A stretch of 14,824 nt of DNA from Porphyromonadaceae bacterium (lineage in GTDB: Bacteria > Bacteroidota > Bacteroidia > Bacteroidales > Paludibacteraceae): contig CAJPPQ010000015.1 in assembly GCA_905372605.1 (NCBI GenBank), forward strand, positions 1-14,824, written 5' to 3'. The position numbers were made by a program, and so were the translations under genes. The notes beneath the pieces were generated by a model. That model saw only the letters and a list, made by a program, of their open reading frames with translations. It did no database searches and was not told where the DNA came from. Positions 1 to 7,975 of the stretch are shown piece by piece. How positions within the stretch are numbered: position 1 is the first letter of the stretch; each line of letters opens with the position of its first letter.

Positions 1-83
1 AACCTGTGAAATTTTTCCCAAAGGTATCAAAAAAATATCAGACGACAAAAGAATGTTTTTTACAAAAAACGAAGAAAAACTTT

Positions 84-91
84 TAACTTTG
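84..91 (+). promoter_or_regulatory. Bacteroidota -7 promoter element upstream of the PAP2-eptA operon
   Basis: TAACTTTG matches the TAnnTTTG -7 consensus of the Bacteroidota primary sigma factor and lies 53 bases before the ATG at 145. The -33 region has no clean TTTG but is T-rich, and positions 55-70 form a perfect 6-bp AT-rich inverted repeat with a 4-base loop. The same TAACTTTGC string occurs before panC. The predicted transcript would carry a leader of roughly 50 bases. No gene is visible in positions 1-144. Confidence 0.6.
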
Positions 92-144
92 CGCACAAAT
101 ATAGTCTATAGAGCAATATAATTATATACCGCAAAAGCAATAAT

Positions 145-1005
145 ATGCTCGATACAAATACTGTAAATATAAATACTACCGTCTGCAACAACTACGCAAG
201 ATTAAGCCCCAACCTGCTTATACTACCGATAATAGCTATCGCTGCGGTGGTGGCTTTTTTGCTATTAAACGGGGCACTGTCTGCCGAAGGCTATGCCGAA
301 CTGCAAAGAGGTGTCTTTATCTCTATCAATAGTGTATTATCGCAATATCCGTCGTTGCAGTACAATATCACACAGCTCGGCAACAGTATGATAATCATGT
401 CGCTCATAGCGATATTCATACGTTATGCCCCTAATATGTGGAGCGCTCTTGTGGCAGGCTCCATAGCATCGGGGATACTGTCGAAGATATCGAAGATGAT
501 ATTCAGTGTACCTCGTCCGGCACAATACTTCGGCAGCGATAGTTTCAACATAATAGGAGAACCTATATGGGGCTATGCAAGTTGTCCGTCGGGGCATTCA
601 ATTACGGTATTTACCGTACTGACTGTATTACTATTTGCCTTCTTACCTCAAAGCCGCTCGAAGAGAGTATTATGGGGATTGCTGCTGCTATCTGTGGGAA
701 CGCTAATCGTACTGAGCCGCATAGGAGTAGGGGCACACTACCCTCTCGATATAATCGTCGGTGCCATAATTGGTTACACCTCGGGAATATTGGGAATACT
801 GTTCGATAGGCGTTTTCCAGCTGTATTTGGCTGGATAGGCAAAATAAAGTACCGACCGATACTGATACTGCTACTCGTAGGCACGGCTATAGCTGTAATA
901 CTGAAAATAACACACAACGGACTAATAATCTTTTACATATCGCTTATAAGTATAATAATTTCTATTTATGCAATTACTAAAGAATATATTGGAAAAAGTA
1001 AATAA
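145..1005 (+). CDS. PAP2-family membrane phosphatase, probable lipid A phosphatase (LpxE/LpxF-like)
   Basis: This 286-residue integral membrane protein carries the complete type 2 phosphatidic acid phosphatase signature: K117-x6-R123-P124, PSGH at 148-151, and SR at 191-192 with H198 and D202 (SR-x5-H-x3-D). His151 and His198 would be the proton donor and phospho-accepting residues. Hydrophobic segments lie near 22-43, 80-95, 154-168, 175-190, 203-220 and 238-253. Family members remove phosphate from lipid A, undecaprenyl pyrophosphate or phosphatidylglycerol phosphate at the outer face of the inner membrane. The next gene, an EptA-type transferase, starts inside this one (overlap 968-1005), which favours lipid A: in Helicobacter pylori LpxE acts before EptA and the genes are adjacent. 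Which phosphate is removed (1 or 4') cannot be read from the sequence. Undecaprenyl pyrophosphate phosphatase is the main alternative. Isoleucine is coded mostly by ATA. Confidence 0.88.
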   Translation: MLDTNTVNINTTVCNNYARLSPNLLILPIIAIAAVVAFLLLNGALSAEGYAELQRGVFISINSVLSQYPSLQYNITQLGNSMIIMSLIAIFIRYAPNMWSALVAGSIASGILSKISKMIFSVPRPAQYFGSDSFNIIGEPIWGYASCPSGHSITVFTVLTVLLFAFLPQSRSKRVLWGLLLLSVGTLIVLSRIGVGAHYPLDIIVGAIIGYTSGILGILFDRRFPAVFGWIGKIKYRPILILLLVGTAIAVILKITHNGLIIFYISLISIIISIYAITKEYIGKSK

Positions 1006-2515
1006 AGAGATACCTCTTGTATTGTTTGTAGGCGTCGCGAGTCTGCTTACTATCGTATTGTTTCATATACCTTTCTTCGGCTTCGTATTAAACCACGTCG
1101 ATAGCCAAGCTAAGAGCGGTATGGAGATAATCATCGGACTTTCGGTTACAATGCTCATTGCCAACGCCTTCGTATTTTATATCATAACGTTTTTATCGCG
1201 TATAGCAGGAAAAGTGGTATTAATCATATTCTTCATACTCAACTCTGTAGCATTGTACTTCGTAAATAAGTACAATATAATATTAGACGAAAGTATGATA
1301 GGCAACGTCCTGAATACCAATCTCAAAGAAGCGACAAGTTTCTTATCGCCTACGCTGTTTGTGTACATACTGCTACTTGGCATATTACCGAGCGTATGTA
1401 TATATTTCGTAAAGATAAAGAAGGAGCGTCTGAAGGTATTTGTCATAAATGCCGTTGTCGCTTTTGTTTTCATCATAATAATGATTTTCACCAACTCGAG
1501 CAGTTGGCTATGGATCGACAAATACTCTACTCAGCTCGGCGGGCTTACTATGCCTTGGTCGTATTCGGTGAATATCCCCATACACTATATCCACAAATAT
1601 CGCAACAACCGCAAAGAAATACCTCTACCCGACGCCACAATAAAAAACAACGAAAAAGCAATAGTAGTGCTTGTAATCGGCGAATCGGCTCGTAGACAGA
1701 ACTTTTCGCTATACGGATACGACAAAAACACCAATCCTCTGCTCTCGAAGACCGAAAATATACGTGCATTCAAAGCCAATTCGTGCGCAACATACACTCG
1801 AGCAGGCATAAAGTGCATACTCGAACACGAAAACACCAACAAACTCTACGAGATACTCCCAAACTATCTATACCGCAATGGAGTAGATGTCGTTTGGCGT
1901 ACTACAAACTGGGGCGAACCGCCCATACATATAGAAAAATATCAGAACTACGACTACCTGCACCGATACGACACTTGCAATATCGGCGACTACGACGAGA
2001 TACTGATATGCGGACTGAAAGAGACTATCCGCCAAAGCGATAACAATAAGATATTGATAATATTACACACAAGTACAAGCCACGGTCCGAGCTACAGCAA
2101 AAAATATCCGCCACAGTTCGAGACATTCTCGCCCGTCTGCAATAGTGTAGAGCCTAGTAAATGTTCGGCGGAAGAGCTTATGAACGCCTACGACAACACG
2201 ATAGTATACACCGACTACCTTTTACATAAAATCATCGAAGACTTAAAGAGCCTCACCGACTACAAGAGTACAATGATATTCGTATCAGACCACGGAGAGT
2301 CGCTCGGCGAGAAAAAACTATATATGCACGGCGTACCAATGAAGTTCGCTCCCAAAGAGCAGTACGAGATACCTTTTATCGTCTGGGTATCTGATAGTAA
2401 TACTCAGGTAAAAAACATCGACAATCTGTGTCAGAACTATGTGTTCCATAGTGTGCTCAAATTCTTATCGATACAGAGCCCTGTATATAAAGAAGATATG
2501 AATATTTTCGAATAA
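968..2515 (+). CDS. eptA: EptA-like phosphoethanolamine transferase (inner-membrane sulfatase-fold enzyme)
   Basis: The 515-residue protein has the EptA layout: an N-terminal membrane domain (hydrophobic segments near 14-40, 51-76, 81-99, 128-148 and 155-175) followed by a periplasmic alkaline-phosphatase/sulfatase domain from about 228. Metal-site motifs are in place: GES at 238-240 (Glu239), the likely nucleophile Thr275 in the SCAT segment, SHGP at 371-374, SDHGES with Asp441 and His442, and YMHG with His454. These match Glu240, Thr280, Asp452 and His453 of neisserial EptA. It should move phosphoethanolamine from phosphatidylethanolamine to a lipid A phosphate or hydroxyl, lowering negative charge and sensitivity to cationic peptides. 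The length is close to the family's roughly 540. The ATG lies 38 bases inside the PAP2 gene, in another frame, suggesting translational coupling. The acceptor is inferred from the family; another glycan or a protein remains possible. The symbol denotes family resemblance. Confidence 0.85.
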   Translation: MQLLKNILEKVNKEIPLVLFVGVASLLTIVLFHIPFFGFVLNHVDSQAKSGMEIIIGLSVTMLIANAFVFYIITFLSRIAGKVVLIIFFILNSVALYFVNKYNIILDESMIGNVLNTNLKEATSFLSPTLFVYILLLGILPSVCIYFVKIKKERLKVFVINAVVAFVFIIIMIFTNSSSWLWIDKYSTQLGGLTMPWSYSVNIPIHYIHKYRNNRKEIPLPDATIKNNEKAIVVLVIGESARRQNFSLYGYDKNTNPLLSKTENIRAFKANSCATYTRAGIKCILEHENTNKLYEILPNYLYRNGVDVVWRTTNWGEPPIHIEKYQNYDYLHRYDTCNIGDYDEILICGLKETIRQSDNNKILIILHTSTSHGPSYSKKYPPQFETFSPVCNSVEPSKCSAEELMNAYDNTIVYTDYLLHKIIEDLKSLTDYKSTMIFVSDHGESLGEKKLYMHGVPMKFAPKEQYEIPFIVWVSDSNTQVKNIDNLCQNYVFHSVLKFLSIQSPVYKEDMNIFE

Positions 2516-2554
2516 AGCGTCTATTTTACCAATCAATTAAAGCAACACCAAAAA

Positions 2555-3328
2555 ATGAAAAAGTATTTCGCATTAAATATCGCAATATTACTAATATGCC
2601 TATCGCCCTCCGAACTACACGCTTGGGGGCAATACGGACATCGAATCATCGGCGAGATGGCAAGCAACATACTATCGCCTGAGGCAAAATCAAGAGTAGA
2701 GGCTGTTCTGAACGATTATAGCGTGGCTATGGCAGCAAATTGGGCAGACTTCGTAAAATCGGATAAAGCTTACGACAAATACAACGTTTGGCACTACGTC
2801 AATCTCGACGACGGTCTGAGCCGACAAGAGTTTGACAAACAGATACTATCGACCGACAACGGCGAGTGTGTGTATCGTATAATATGGCTCATCGGCAAGC
2901 TCCGACAAAACCCCAACGACAACGAGAGCCTTAAGTTTCTCATACACTTAATAGGAGATATGTGCCAGCCACTACACTTAGGACGTAGTGCCGACAAAGG
3001 AGGAAACACCATAAAAATACGATGGTTCGGGCAAAACACCAACCTGCATACCTTATGGGACTCGAAACTAATCGAACGCCAACAACTGAGCTATACCGAG
3101 TACGCTACGTACCTTACAAAGATACACAAACCAACAGCAAAAAAATACTCGAAAGAACTTCTGTTGCAGACTGCTTGGAATACATACTCCGTAGTATCGA
3201 AGATATACGACTCGGCAGAGGCGACAGGAAACGGCTACCGATATATATACGATTATATCGATATCTGTGAGCGACAACTCGTATCGTCGGCAATATTATT
3301 AGCATCGATACTCGAAAACATATACTGA
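2555..3328 (+). CDS. Secreted S1/P1-type zinc nuclease
   Basis: A signal peptide (1-23, ending in LHA) would be cleaved just before Trp24. That matters because in S1/P1 nucleases the new N-terminal Trp binds zinc through its amino group. All nine expected ligands of the trinuclear zinc site are visible in order: Trp24, His29, Asp65, His80, His131, Asp135, His141, His165 and Asp169. The mature protein (about 234 residues) is a little shorter than fungal P1 (about 270). The enzyme should cleave single-stranded DNA and RNA, and possibly remove 3' phosphates, in the periplasm or outside the cell. It starts 39 bases after the eptA-like gene with no evident promoter between, so it is probably third in that operon. 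Its role is likely nucleic acid scavenging. Bacterial relatives are often annotated only as S1/P1 nuclease, and some members of this fold are phospholipases C, so substrate is not certain. Confidence 0.88.
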   Translation: MKKYFALNIAILLICLSPSELHAWGQYGHRIIGEMASNILSPEAKSRVEAVLNDYSVAMAANWADFVKSDKAYDKYNVWHYVNLDDGLSRQEFDKQILSTDNGECVYRIIWLIGKLRQNPNDNESLKFLIHLIGDMCQPLHLGRSADKGGNTIKIRWFGQNTNLHTLWDSKLIERQQLSYTEYATYLTKIHKPTAKKYSKELLLQTAWNTYSVVSKIYDSAEATGNGYRYIYDYIDICERQLVSSAILLASILENIY

Positions 3329-3353
3329 ACGCACTAAGGTTCAATAGTATATC

Positions 3354-4046
3354 TCAGATATAAGGCTGTATCTGCTTTATAAATTCTTTCATTCCCTCCG
3401 ATGCTCCGAGCCGAATATAGTGCCAACGTGAGTCGTTGATAGCCACACTATTGGGGTCTACCACGTAGACAGGCACTTCCGGCTGCACATAATGTACGAG
3501 CGAGGCTGCCGGATAGACGTTGAGCGACGTACCTACAACGACGAATATATCGGCTTTCTGAGCCAGACGTACTGCTTCTTCGAGCATAGGCACAGCCTCG
3601 CCAAACCAGACTATATGCGGACGCAACTGGAAACCTTTCTCACACTTATCACCGATTTTCACCTCGTATCTATCGGGCGTTAGCTCATATATAAGGTGGT
3701 CGAATCGCTCGGAACGTACCTTTGTGAGTTCGCCGTGCAGGTGTACTATGTTTTTAGAGCCGGCGCGTTCGTGCAGATTGTCGACATTCTGAGTTACAAC
3801 GTATACGTTGAAATATTTTTCGAGTTCGACCAGAGCGATATGCCCATAGTTTGGCTCTACTTCGAGCAACTGTTTGCGTCGTTGATTGTAAAAGTCGGTA
3901 ACGAGCTTCGGGTCTCTCGCCCAACCTTCGGGAGTAGCCACATCTTCGATACGATATTGCTCCCAAAGTCCGCCGCTATCGCGGAAGGTAGATATACCGC
4001 TTTCGGCACTGATACCCGCTCCTGTAAGTACTACCAGATTTTTCAT
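3354..4046 (-). CDS. cobB: Sir2-family NAD-dependent deacylase (class III sirtuin, CobB-like)
   Basis: The 230-residue protein contains the sirtuin core: the NAD-binding GAGISAESGI segment (9-18) followed by FRD, QNVDNLH (86-92), HLHGE with catalytic His104, FGE (148-150) and GTS (172-174). Tyr53 and Arg56 form the YxxR pair that in SIRT5 and CobB recognises succinyl- or malonyl-lysine, so desuccinylase or demalonylase activity is likely besides deacetylation. The region between His104 and FGE, where most sirtuins carry four zinc-binding cysteines, has only one (Cys135). The structural zinc site therefore appears lost; I recall similar Cys-poor sequences in Bacteroides. It starts 24 bases after the YihY-like gene and is last in the minus-strand run, converging with the nuclease gene across 25 bases. 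The protein is probably cytosolic and links NAD status to lysine acylation. Confidence 0.92.
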   Translation of the reverse strand: MKNLVVLTGAGISAESGISTFRDSGGLWEQYRIEDVATPEGWARDPKLVTDFYNQRRKQLLEVEPNYGHIALVELEKYFNVYVVTQNVDNLHERAGSKNIVHLHGELTKVRSERFDHLIYELTPDRYEVKIGDKCEKGFQLRPHIVWFGEAVPMLEEAVRLAQKADIFVVVGTSLNVYPAASLVHYVQPEVPVYVVDPNSVAINDSRWHYIRLGASEGMKEFIKQIQPYI

Positions 4047-4070
4047 TGTATCGATAATATTAGTAAATGT

Positions 4071-5420
4071 CTATATGTCTTTTATTAGCAATTGGCTGTT
4101 TTCGGCAATAGTTTTATCTTTTATATCCCTTATCTGCCGCCATATATCGGCGTATTGGCTATCGCGTCGGATACCGTAATTCTCTTTACCTGCCGATTCT
4201 ATTCGGTCTATTACCATCGCTACCGAGATTTTATTAATATCGATTGCGGGCATATACGTACGATTATTTTTATCGTCGATAATCTCTACAACGATATTGA
4301 TATTTGTCAGAGTCTTCAGGGCGTCGTTTACCATACGTATCGGCAGATTGCTTTTGCGAGCAAGGTACTGAGCGTCGATAGGTGGCAGCCCGTCTTCGAA
4401 GCGCTTTACGATTATTTTTGTAATAAGCACAAGCACAAAGTCCATAAATCGACGCGACGTCTTATCTCGCTCGTATTCGTAGTATTTATCTTTAAGGTTT
4501 TGGCTTACAAACGATAATTCTGCTCCATACAATACTATCAACCACGATATTTGCAGCCAGAAAAACAGCAACGGTATAGCTGCAAAAGCACCATAAACGG
4601 TATTGTAACGCGACAGATTAATCTGCCCAGTAATATACAGATACTGAAAAAGTTGGAATATCGTACCGCAAATAATACCGGCAAACAGAGCATGAGTAAT
4701 CTTCACTTTCGTATTGGGAACCACGAAATAGAGCAGCGAGAAAAGCACCCAGTAAAAAAAGAATGGTAGCAACTGTGCAAGAAACTTATTCATAGGTGAG
4801 TACCAATATCCCAATACGGAATTCATACGGCTATTGATATATATCGAAAAACCGCTTGCAAGGCTTATCAGCACCGGAACAAGCACTATGAGAGCTATAT
4901 ACGTTGTAAACTGATGAAAAAACGAACGTGATTTCTCTACATTCCATATTTTGTTGAAATTAGCCTCTATCTCTTGAAACGTACTTATCACCGTCCAGAG
5001 CAGGAATACGACGCCTATACCTATCACTACCCCACCCGACATCTGCTCTAAATAATTGTCTATGAAGCCTGTTATATATGGTATTATCTCGCTCTGTCCG
5101 CTAAGAGCCTCAGCGATAAACTCTTTTACCTTCTCCGATATGCCAAAACCTCGCCCTACGGCAATAAGCAGAGCCAATACAGGCACAATAGCCAATACCG
5201 TACGAAACGACAAAGATGCCGATTTAGCCATCAATTCGCTTTTAGTGAAGCCTTTGGCAGATAATATTATTTTCTTCAACAGATTGAAAACAAATATCTT
5301 AGTCGACGACAGATTTCTATCGCCTATCTCCCATATATCGTGTGTAAGAAAGTGAGTAACACGTTTGAACAGATATATCGTCTTATCGAGTAAGCCGACG
5401 TTTTTCTTTTCTAGTTTCAT
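4071..5420 (-). CDS. YihY/BrkB-family inner-membrane protein with C-terminal winged-helix-like extension
   Basis: This 449-residue protein has the YihY/BrkB core: a basic N-terminus, the conserved segment around AKSASLSF then VLAIVPVLALLIA (65-87), and further hydrophobic stretches near 131-147, 173-192, 214-234, 242-262 and 278-303. The conserved YGAFAAIPLLFFWLQISWL-type region lies at 276-294. Older annotations call this family ribonuclease BN in error; the true RNase BN is a different protein. Its molecular role is unknown, with transport or membrane homeostasis suggested. The C-terminal part from about 322 is soluble and resembles a winged helix: helices around 347-373 and a short beta hairpin near 375-391, then a charged tail. 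This makes it longer than plain YihY proteins (about 290). Gaps of 28 bases to the comM stop and 24 to the sirtuin start suggest co-transcription. Confidence 0.85.
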   Translation of the reverse strand: MKLEKKNVGLLDKTIYLFKRVTHFLTHDIWEIGDRNLSSTKIFVFNLLKKIILSAKGFTKSELMAKSASLSFRTVLAIVPVLALLIAVGRGFGISEKVKEFIAEALSGQSEIIPYITGFIDNYLEQMSGGVVIGIGVVFLLWTVISTFQEIEANFNKIWNVEKSRSFFHQFTTYIALIVLVPVLISLASGFSIYINSRMNSVLGYWYSPMNKFLAQLLPFFFYWVLFSLLYFVVPNTKVKITHALFAGIICGTIFQLFQYLYITGQINLSRYNTVYGAFAAIPLLFFWLQISWLIVLYGAELSFVSQNLKDKYYEYERDKTSRRFMDFVLVLITKIIVKRFEDGLPPIDAQYLARKSNLPIRMVNDALKTLTNINIVVEIIDDKNNRTYMPAIDINKISVAMVIDRIESAGKENYGIRRDSQYADIWRQIRDIKDKTIAENSQLLIKDI

Positions 5421-5448
5421 TATCTTGTTTCGTTTTTTACTGATTTGT

Positions 5449-6987
5449 TTAGCCTGCCCACCCTTCGCGGTCGAGATTGCGATAGTTGATAGCCTCGGCT
5501 ATGTGTGGTATCTCTATATCGGGGCTTCCGTCTATATCTGCTATCGTACGCGATACTTTCAATATTCGGTCGTAGGCTCTTGCCGATAGATTCATTCGCT
5601 GCATAGCCTGTTTTAGAAGGTTTTGCCCCTCTTGGTCGAGTACGGCATATTGCTGCAACATCTTCGACGACATTTGAGCATTGCAGTGTATGCCGGGGAT
5701 ATCTTTGAAACGTATTTGCTGTATGTTTCGAGCCCTTATCACTCGTTGGCGTATCGCTTCGCTACTTTCGGCGGTCTTCAGTTCGGCAAGTTTTTCGAAC
5801 GGCACCGGTACTATCTCGATATGTATATCGATGCGGTCGAGCAGAGGTCCCGATATGCGGCTCAGATAGCGATGTACCATCGATGGCGAACAGACACATT
5901 GCTTGTCGGGATGGTTGTAATACCCACATGGACAGGGATTCATCGCTGCTACAAGCATGAAACTAGCAGGATATTCGATAGCAAATCGAGCTCGCGAAAT
6001 AGATATTTTTCGGTCTTCGAGAGGTTGCCTCATCACTTCGAGTACGGTACGTTTAAATTCGGGTAATTCGTCAAGAAAAAGCACTCCATTGTGTGCCAAC
6101 GATATCTCTCCGGGCTGCGGAAATGTGCCGCCACCCACAAGAGCCACGTCGGATATGGTATGATGAGGACTGCGAAAAGGGCGTTGCGACAGCAGAGTAC
6201 ACGCACCCTGCATCTTGCCTGCAACCGAGTGTATTTTGGTGGTTTCCAGCGACTCACCGAGAGTAAGCGGTGGTAATATCGTCGGTAAACGTTTAGCCAT
6301 CATCGACTTACCCGCTCCGGGAGCTCCTACCATTATTATATTGTGTCCGCCGGCAGCAGCCACCTCCAAAGCACGTTTTACGTTCTCTTGCCCTTTTACA
6401 TCGGCAAAGTCGAGGTCAAACTTATTGATATTCGAAGCAAATACCGCTCTGGTATCTATATCGGTCTTTTCGAGTATCTTATCGTGGTTGAAAAAATCTA
6501 CCACATCTTTCAGATTATCTACCCCATACACTTCGAGTTTGTTTACTACTGCGGCTTCAAACACATTGTCGCGAGGCAAGATGAATCCTTTGTAACCCAT
6601 ATCGCGAGCCATTACTGCTATTGGCAGAGCGCCTTTGATAGGTTTGAGCGAACCGTCGAGAGATAACTCACCCATTATGACGAACTTATCTATATCCGTG
6701 GCATCTATTATCTCGTTGGCAGCCAATATGCCTACGGCTATCGGCAAGTCGTAAGCCGAACCCTCTTTGCGTATATCGGCAGGTGCAAGATTGATGATAC
6801 ATGCTCGTCGGGGAATGTTTATACCATTGTGTTTTACAGCCGAAAAGAAACGTTCGAGGCTCTCTTTTACAGCATTGTCGGGCAGCCCCACAAGCATATA
6901 TTTAGCTCCTCCCGTAGTATTCGACTCTACCGAAATAGGTGTGGCATCTACGCCTTGTACTGCCGCCGAATTGACTTTGACAAACAT
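5449..6987 (-). CDS. comM: YifB/ComM-family magnesium chelatase-like AAA+ ATPase
   Basis: The 512-residue protein is full length for ComM/YifB. Residues 1 to about 170 form the Lon-protease-like ChlI domain. The AAA+ domain follows, with Walker A GAPGAGKS (221-228), the RPFRSPHH segment (269-276), Walker B VLFLDE (302-307) and the AAMNPCPCG sensor region (347-355). Cys352, Cys354, Cys364 and Cys366 form a CxC...CxC set that may bind zinc. The Mg chelatase C-terminal helical domain runs from about 410 to the end. In Vibrio cholerae and others ComM is a hexameric helicase that drives branch migration during integration of transformed DNA; it is also widespread in species not known to be competent. 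It is not a true magnesium chelatase. The gene lies between a lipoprotein gene (59 bases upstream) and the YihY-like gene (28 bases downstream). Confidence 0.95.
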   Translation of the reverse strand: MFVKVNSAAVQGVDATPISVESNTTGGAKYMLVGLPDNAVKESLERFFSAVKHNGINIPRRACIINLAPADIRKEGSAYDLPIAVGILAANEIIDATDIDKFVIMGELSLDGSLKPIKGALPIAVMARDMGYKGFILPRDNVFEAAVVNKLEVYGVDNLKDVVDFFNHDKILEKTDIDTRAVFASNINKFDLDFADVKGQENVKRALEVAAAGGHNIIMVGAPGAGKSMMAKRLPTILPPLTLGESLETTKIHSVAGKMQGACTLLSQRPFRSPHHTISDVALVGGGTFPQPGEISLAHNGVLFLDELPEFKRTVLEVMRQPLEDRKISISRARFAIEYPASFMLVAAMNPCPCGYYNHPDKQCVCSPSMVHRYLSRISGPLLDRIDIHIEIVPVPFEKLAELKTAESSEAIRQRVIRARNIQQIRFKDIPGIHCNAQMSSKMLQQYAVLDQEGQNLLKQAMQRMNLSARAYDRILKVSRTIADIDGSPDIEIPHIAEAINYRNLDREGWAG

Positions 6988-7046
6988 ATTGCTTCCACTT
7001 TTTTATTTCGTTTATAAAATCAAGAATATAAGATAGATACACTAAT

Positions 7047-7955
7047 CTATTCACCTTTGATGATAGGCAAAAAATTGTCGAACTCTATAATTTCTCTCAC
7101 ATATATCTTACTATTAGCCAAGTCGCTTATATACAGCTTATTGTCGAATAACAACAGAGAATTGAGAAGTGCCCCCGGAGCATCCGTTATTTGGTCGTAT
7201 CCGTACTCATTGTTTTCGAATATAATATTTCCGATATATCCTTTAATATCGTGGTTGCAAAATATGAGACGAGTCTTGTTTGGCGAAAATTCCAAGCCCT
7301 GATAATCGCCCATTTCGTGTATTATCGGGCGAATCGATGGGTTGCTAAGGTCGTCGATGATATGAATGATTTTGTCGTCGTACTCAGTGCCGTCGAATGA
7401 GTTGGAGGCTACAAACAGATATTCGCCCATCATCTTCATAGTAGACGGATAAGGTATATCGATATACTCGAGTAGCGAGCCGTGGTCGATATGCAACGGG
7501 TCAGATATATTGAGCAAATATATCTTGTTGTAGTTTGTAACAGAGATAAATAGCGTACTACCGGCTACCAAAACATCGTTTACAAAGGCATCGCCTTGCG
7601 GGAAAAGTATCTCGTCTATCTTTTTGCAGTCGTTGAGGTCGAATACCGATACTCTATTTACGTCGGCTACAAAAAGGAAACGTCCGCTCACGTCTATCCC
7701 TTTCGGTGCATAGAGTCCACTATTCGAAGGGATGATTATCTTTGTTTTACCTTTGCGATAGTACGATACGAATCCTGTAGGGGCACTGCTCCGATAATCG
7801 AGAGAGTCGCCGCCTAAGTTCGATATAAGTATGCCGCCATCGTATTGGCACATATCGTACGGATACTTAAGACCTTGCGTCAGTTCTTTTTTGCTCCTTG
7901 AGCACGAAACCGACAGTAATATAATGGCAAATAATATGATGTTATAGTTTTTCAT
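7047..7955 (-). CDS. Predicted lipoprotein with beta-propeller-like repeats, function unknown
   Basis: The first 17 residues form a lipoprotein signal peptide with a lipobox (LSVSC) and Cys18 as the lipid-bearing residue. The remaining 285 residues contain loosely repeated strands typical of a beta-propeller: GIDV...LFVADVNRVSVFDL (86-107), DVLV...LFISVTNYNKIYLLNI (127-150), MKMMGEYLFVAS (173-184) and LLLFDNKLYISDLANSKIYV (267-286). The pattern 'small-strand, LF/LY, VAD/ISD, then a label' resembles NHL or LVIVD repeats. No catalytic motif is seen. It should sit on the periplasmic side of the outer or inner membrane; the residues after Cys18 (SRSKKE) do not match the surface-export signal (K followed by acidic residues) described in some Bacteroidota. 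It lies 20 bases after psd and 59 before comM. I do not recognise a named family. Confidence 0.8.
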   Translation of the reverse strand: MKNYNIILFAIILLSVSCSRSKKELTQGLKYPYDMCQYDGGILISNLGGDSLDYRSSAPTGFVSYYRKGKTKIIIPSNSGLYAPKGIDVSGRFLFVADVNRVSVFDLNDCKKIDEILFPQGDAFVNDVLVAGSTLFISVTNYNKIYLLNISDPLHIDHGSLLEYIDIPYPSTMKMMGEYLFVASNSFDGTEYDDKIIHIIDDLSNPSIRPIIHEMGDYQGLEFSPNKTRLIFCNHDIKGYIGNIIFENNEYGYDQITDAPGALLNSLLLFDNKLYISDLANSKIYVREIIEFDNFLPIIKGE

Positions 7956-7975
7956 AGCTCGTTGTTTTGTCTGTT

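Noticed and set aside
337..597. Antisense and alternative-frame open frames inside the PAP2 gene and, similarly, inside nearly every other gene
   Set aside because: They lie within genes with intact conserved motifs, have compositions rich in Arg, Tyr and Cys typical of shadow frames, and show no domain.
3348..3362. Perfect 7-base inverted repeat around a single C between the convergent nuclease and sirtuin genes
   Set aside because: The loop is too short for a stable RNA hairpin, the arms are AT-rich and no uridine tract follows, so it is not supported as a terminator.
4071..5420. Annotation of the YihY-like gene as ribonuclease BN
   Set aside because: This is a historical misassignment; the sequence is an integral membrane protein without any metallo-beta-lactamase nuclease motif.
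5449..6987. Magnesium chelatase subunit of chlorophyll or cobalamin synthesis
   Set aside because: The Lon-like N-terminal domain plus AAA+ layout is that of ComM/YifB, and no pigment or cobalamin genes are nearby.
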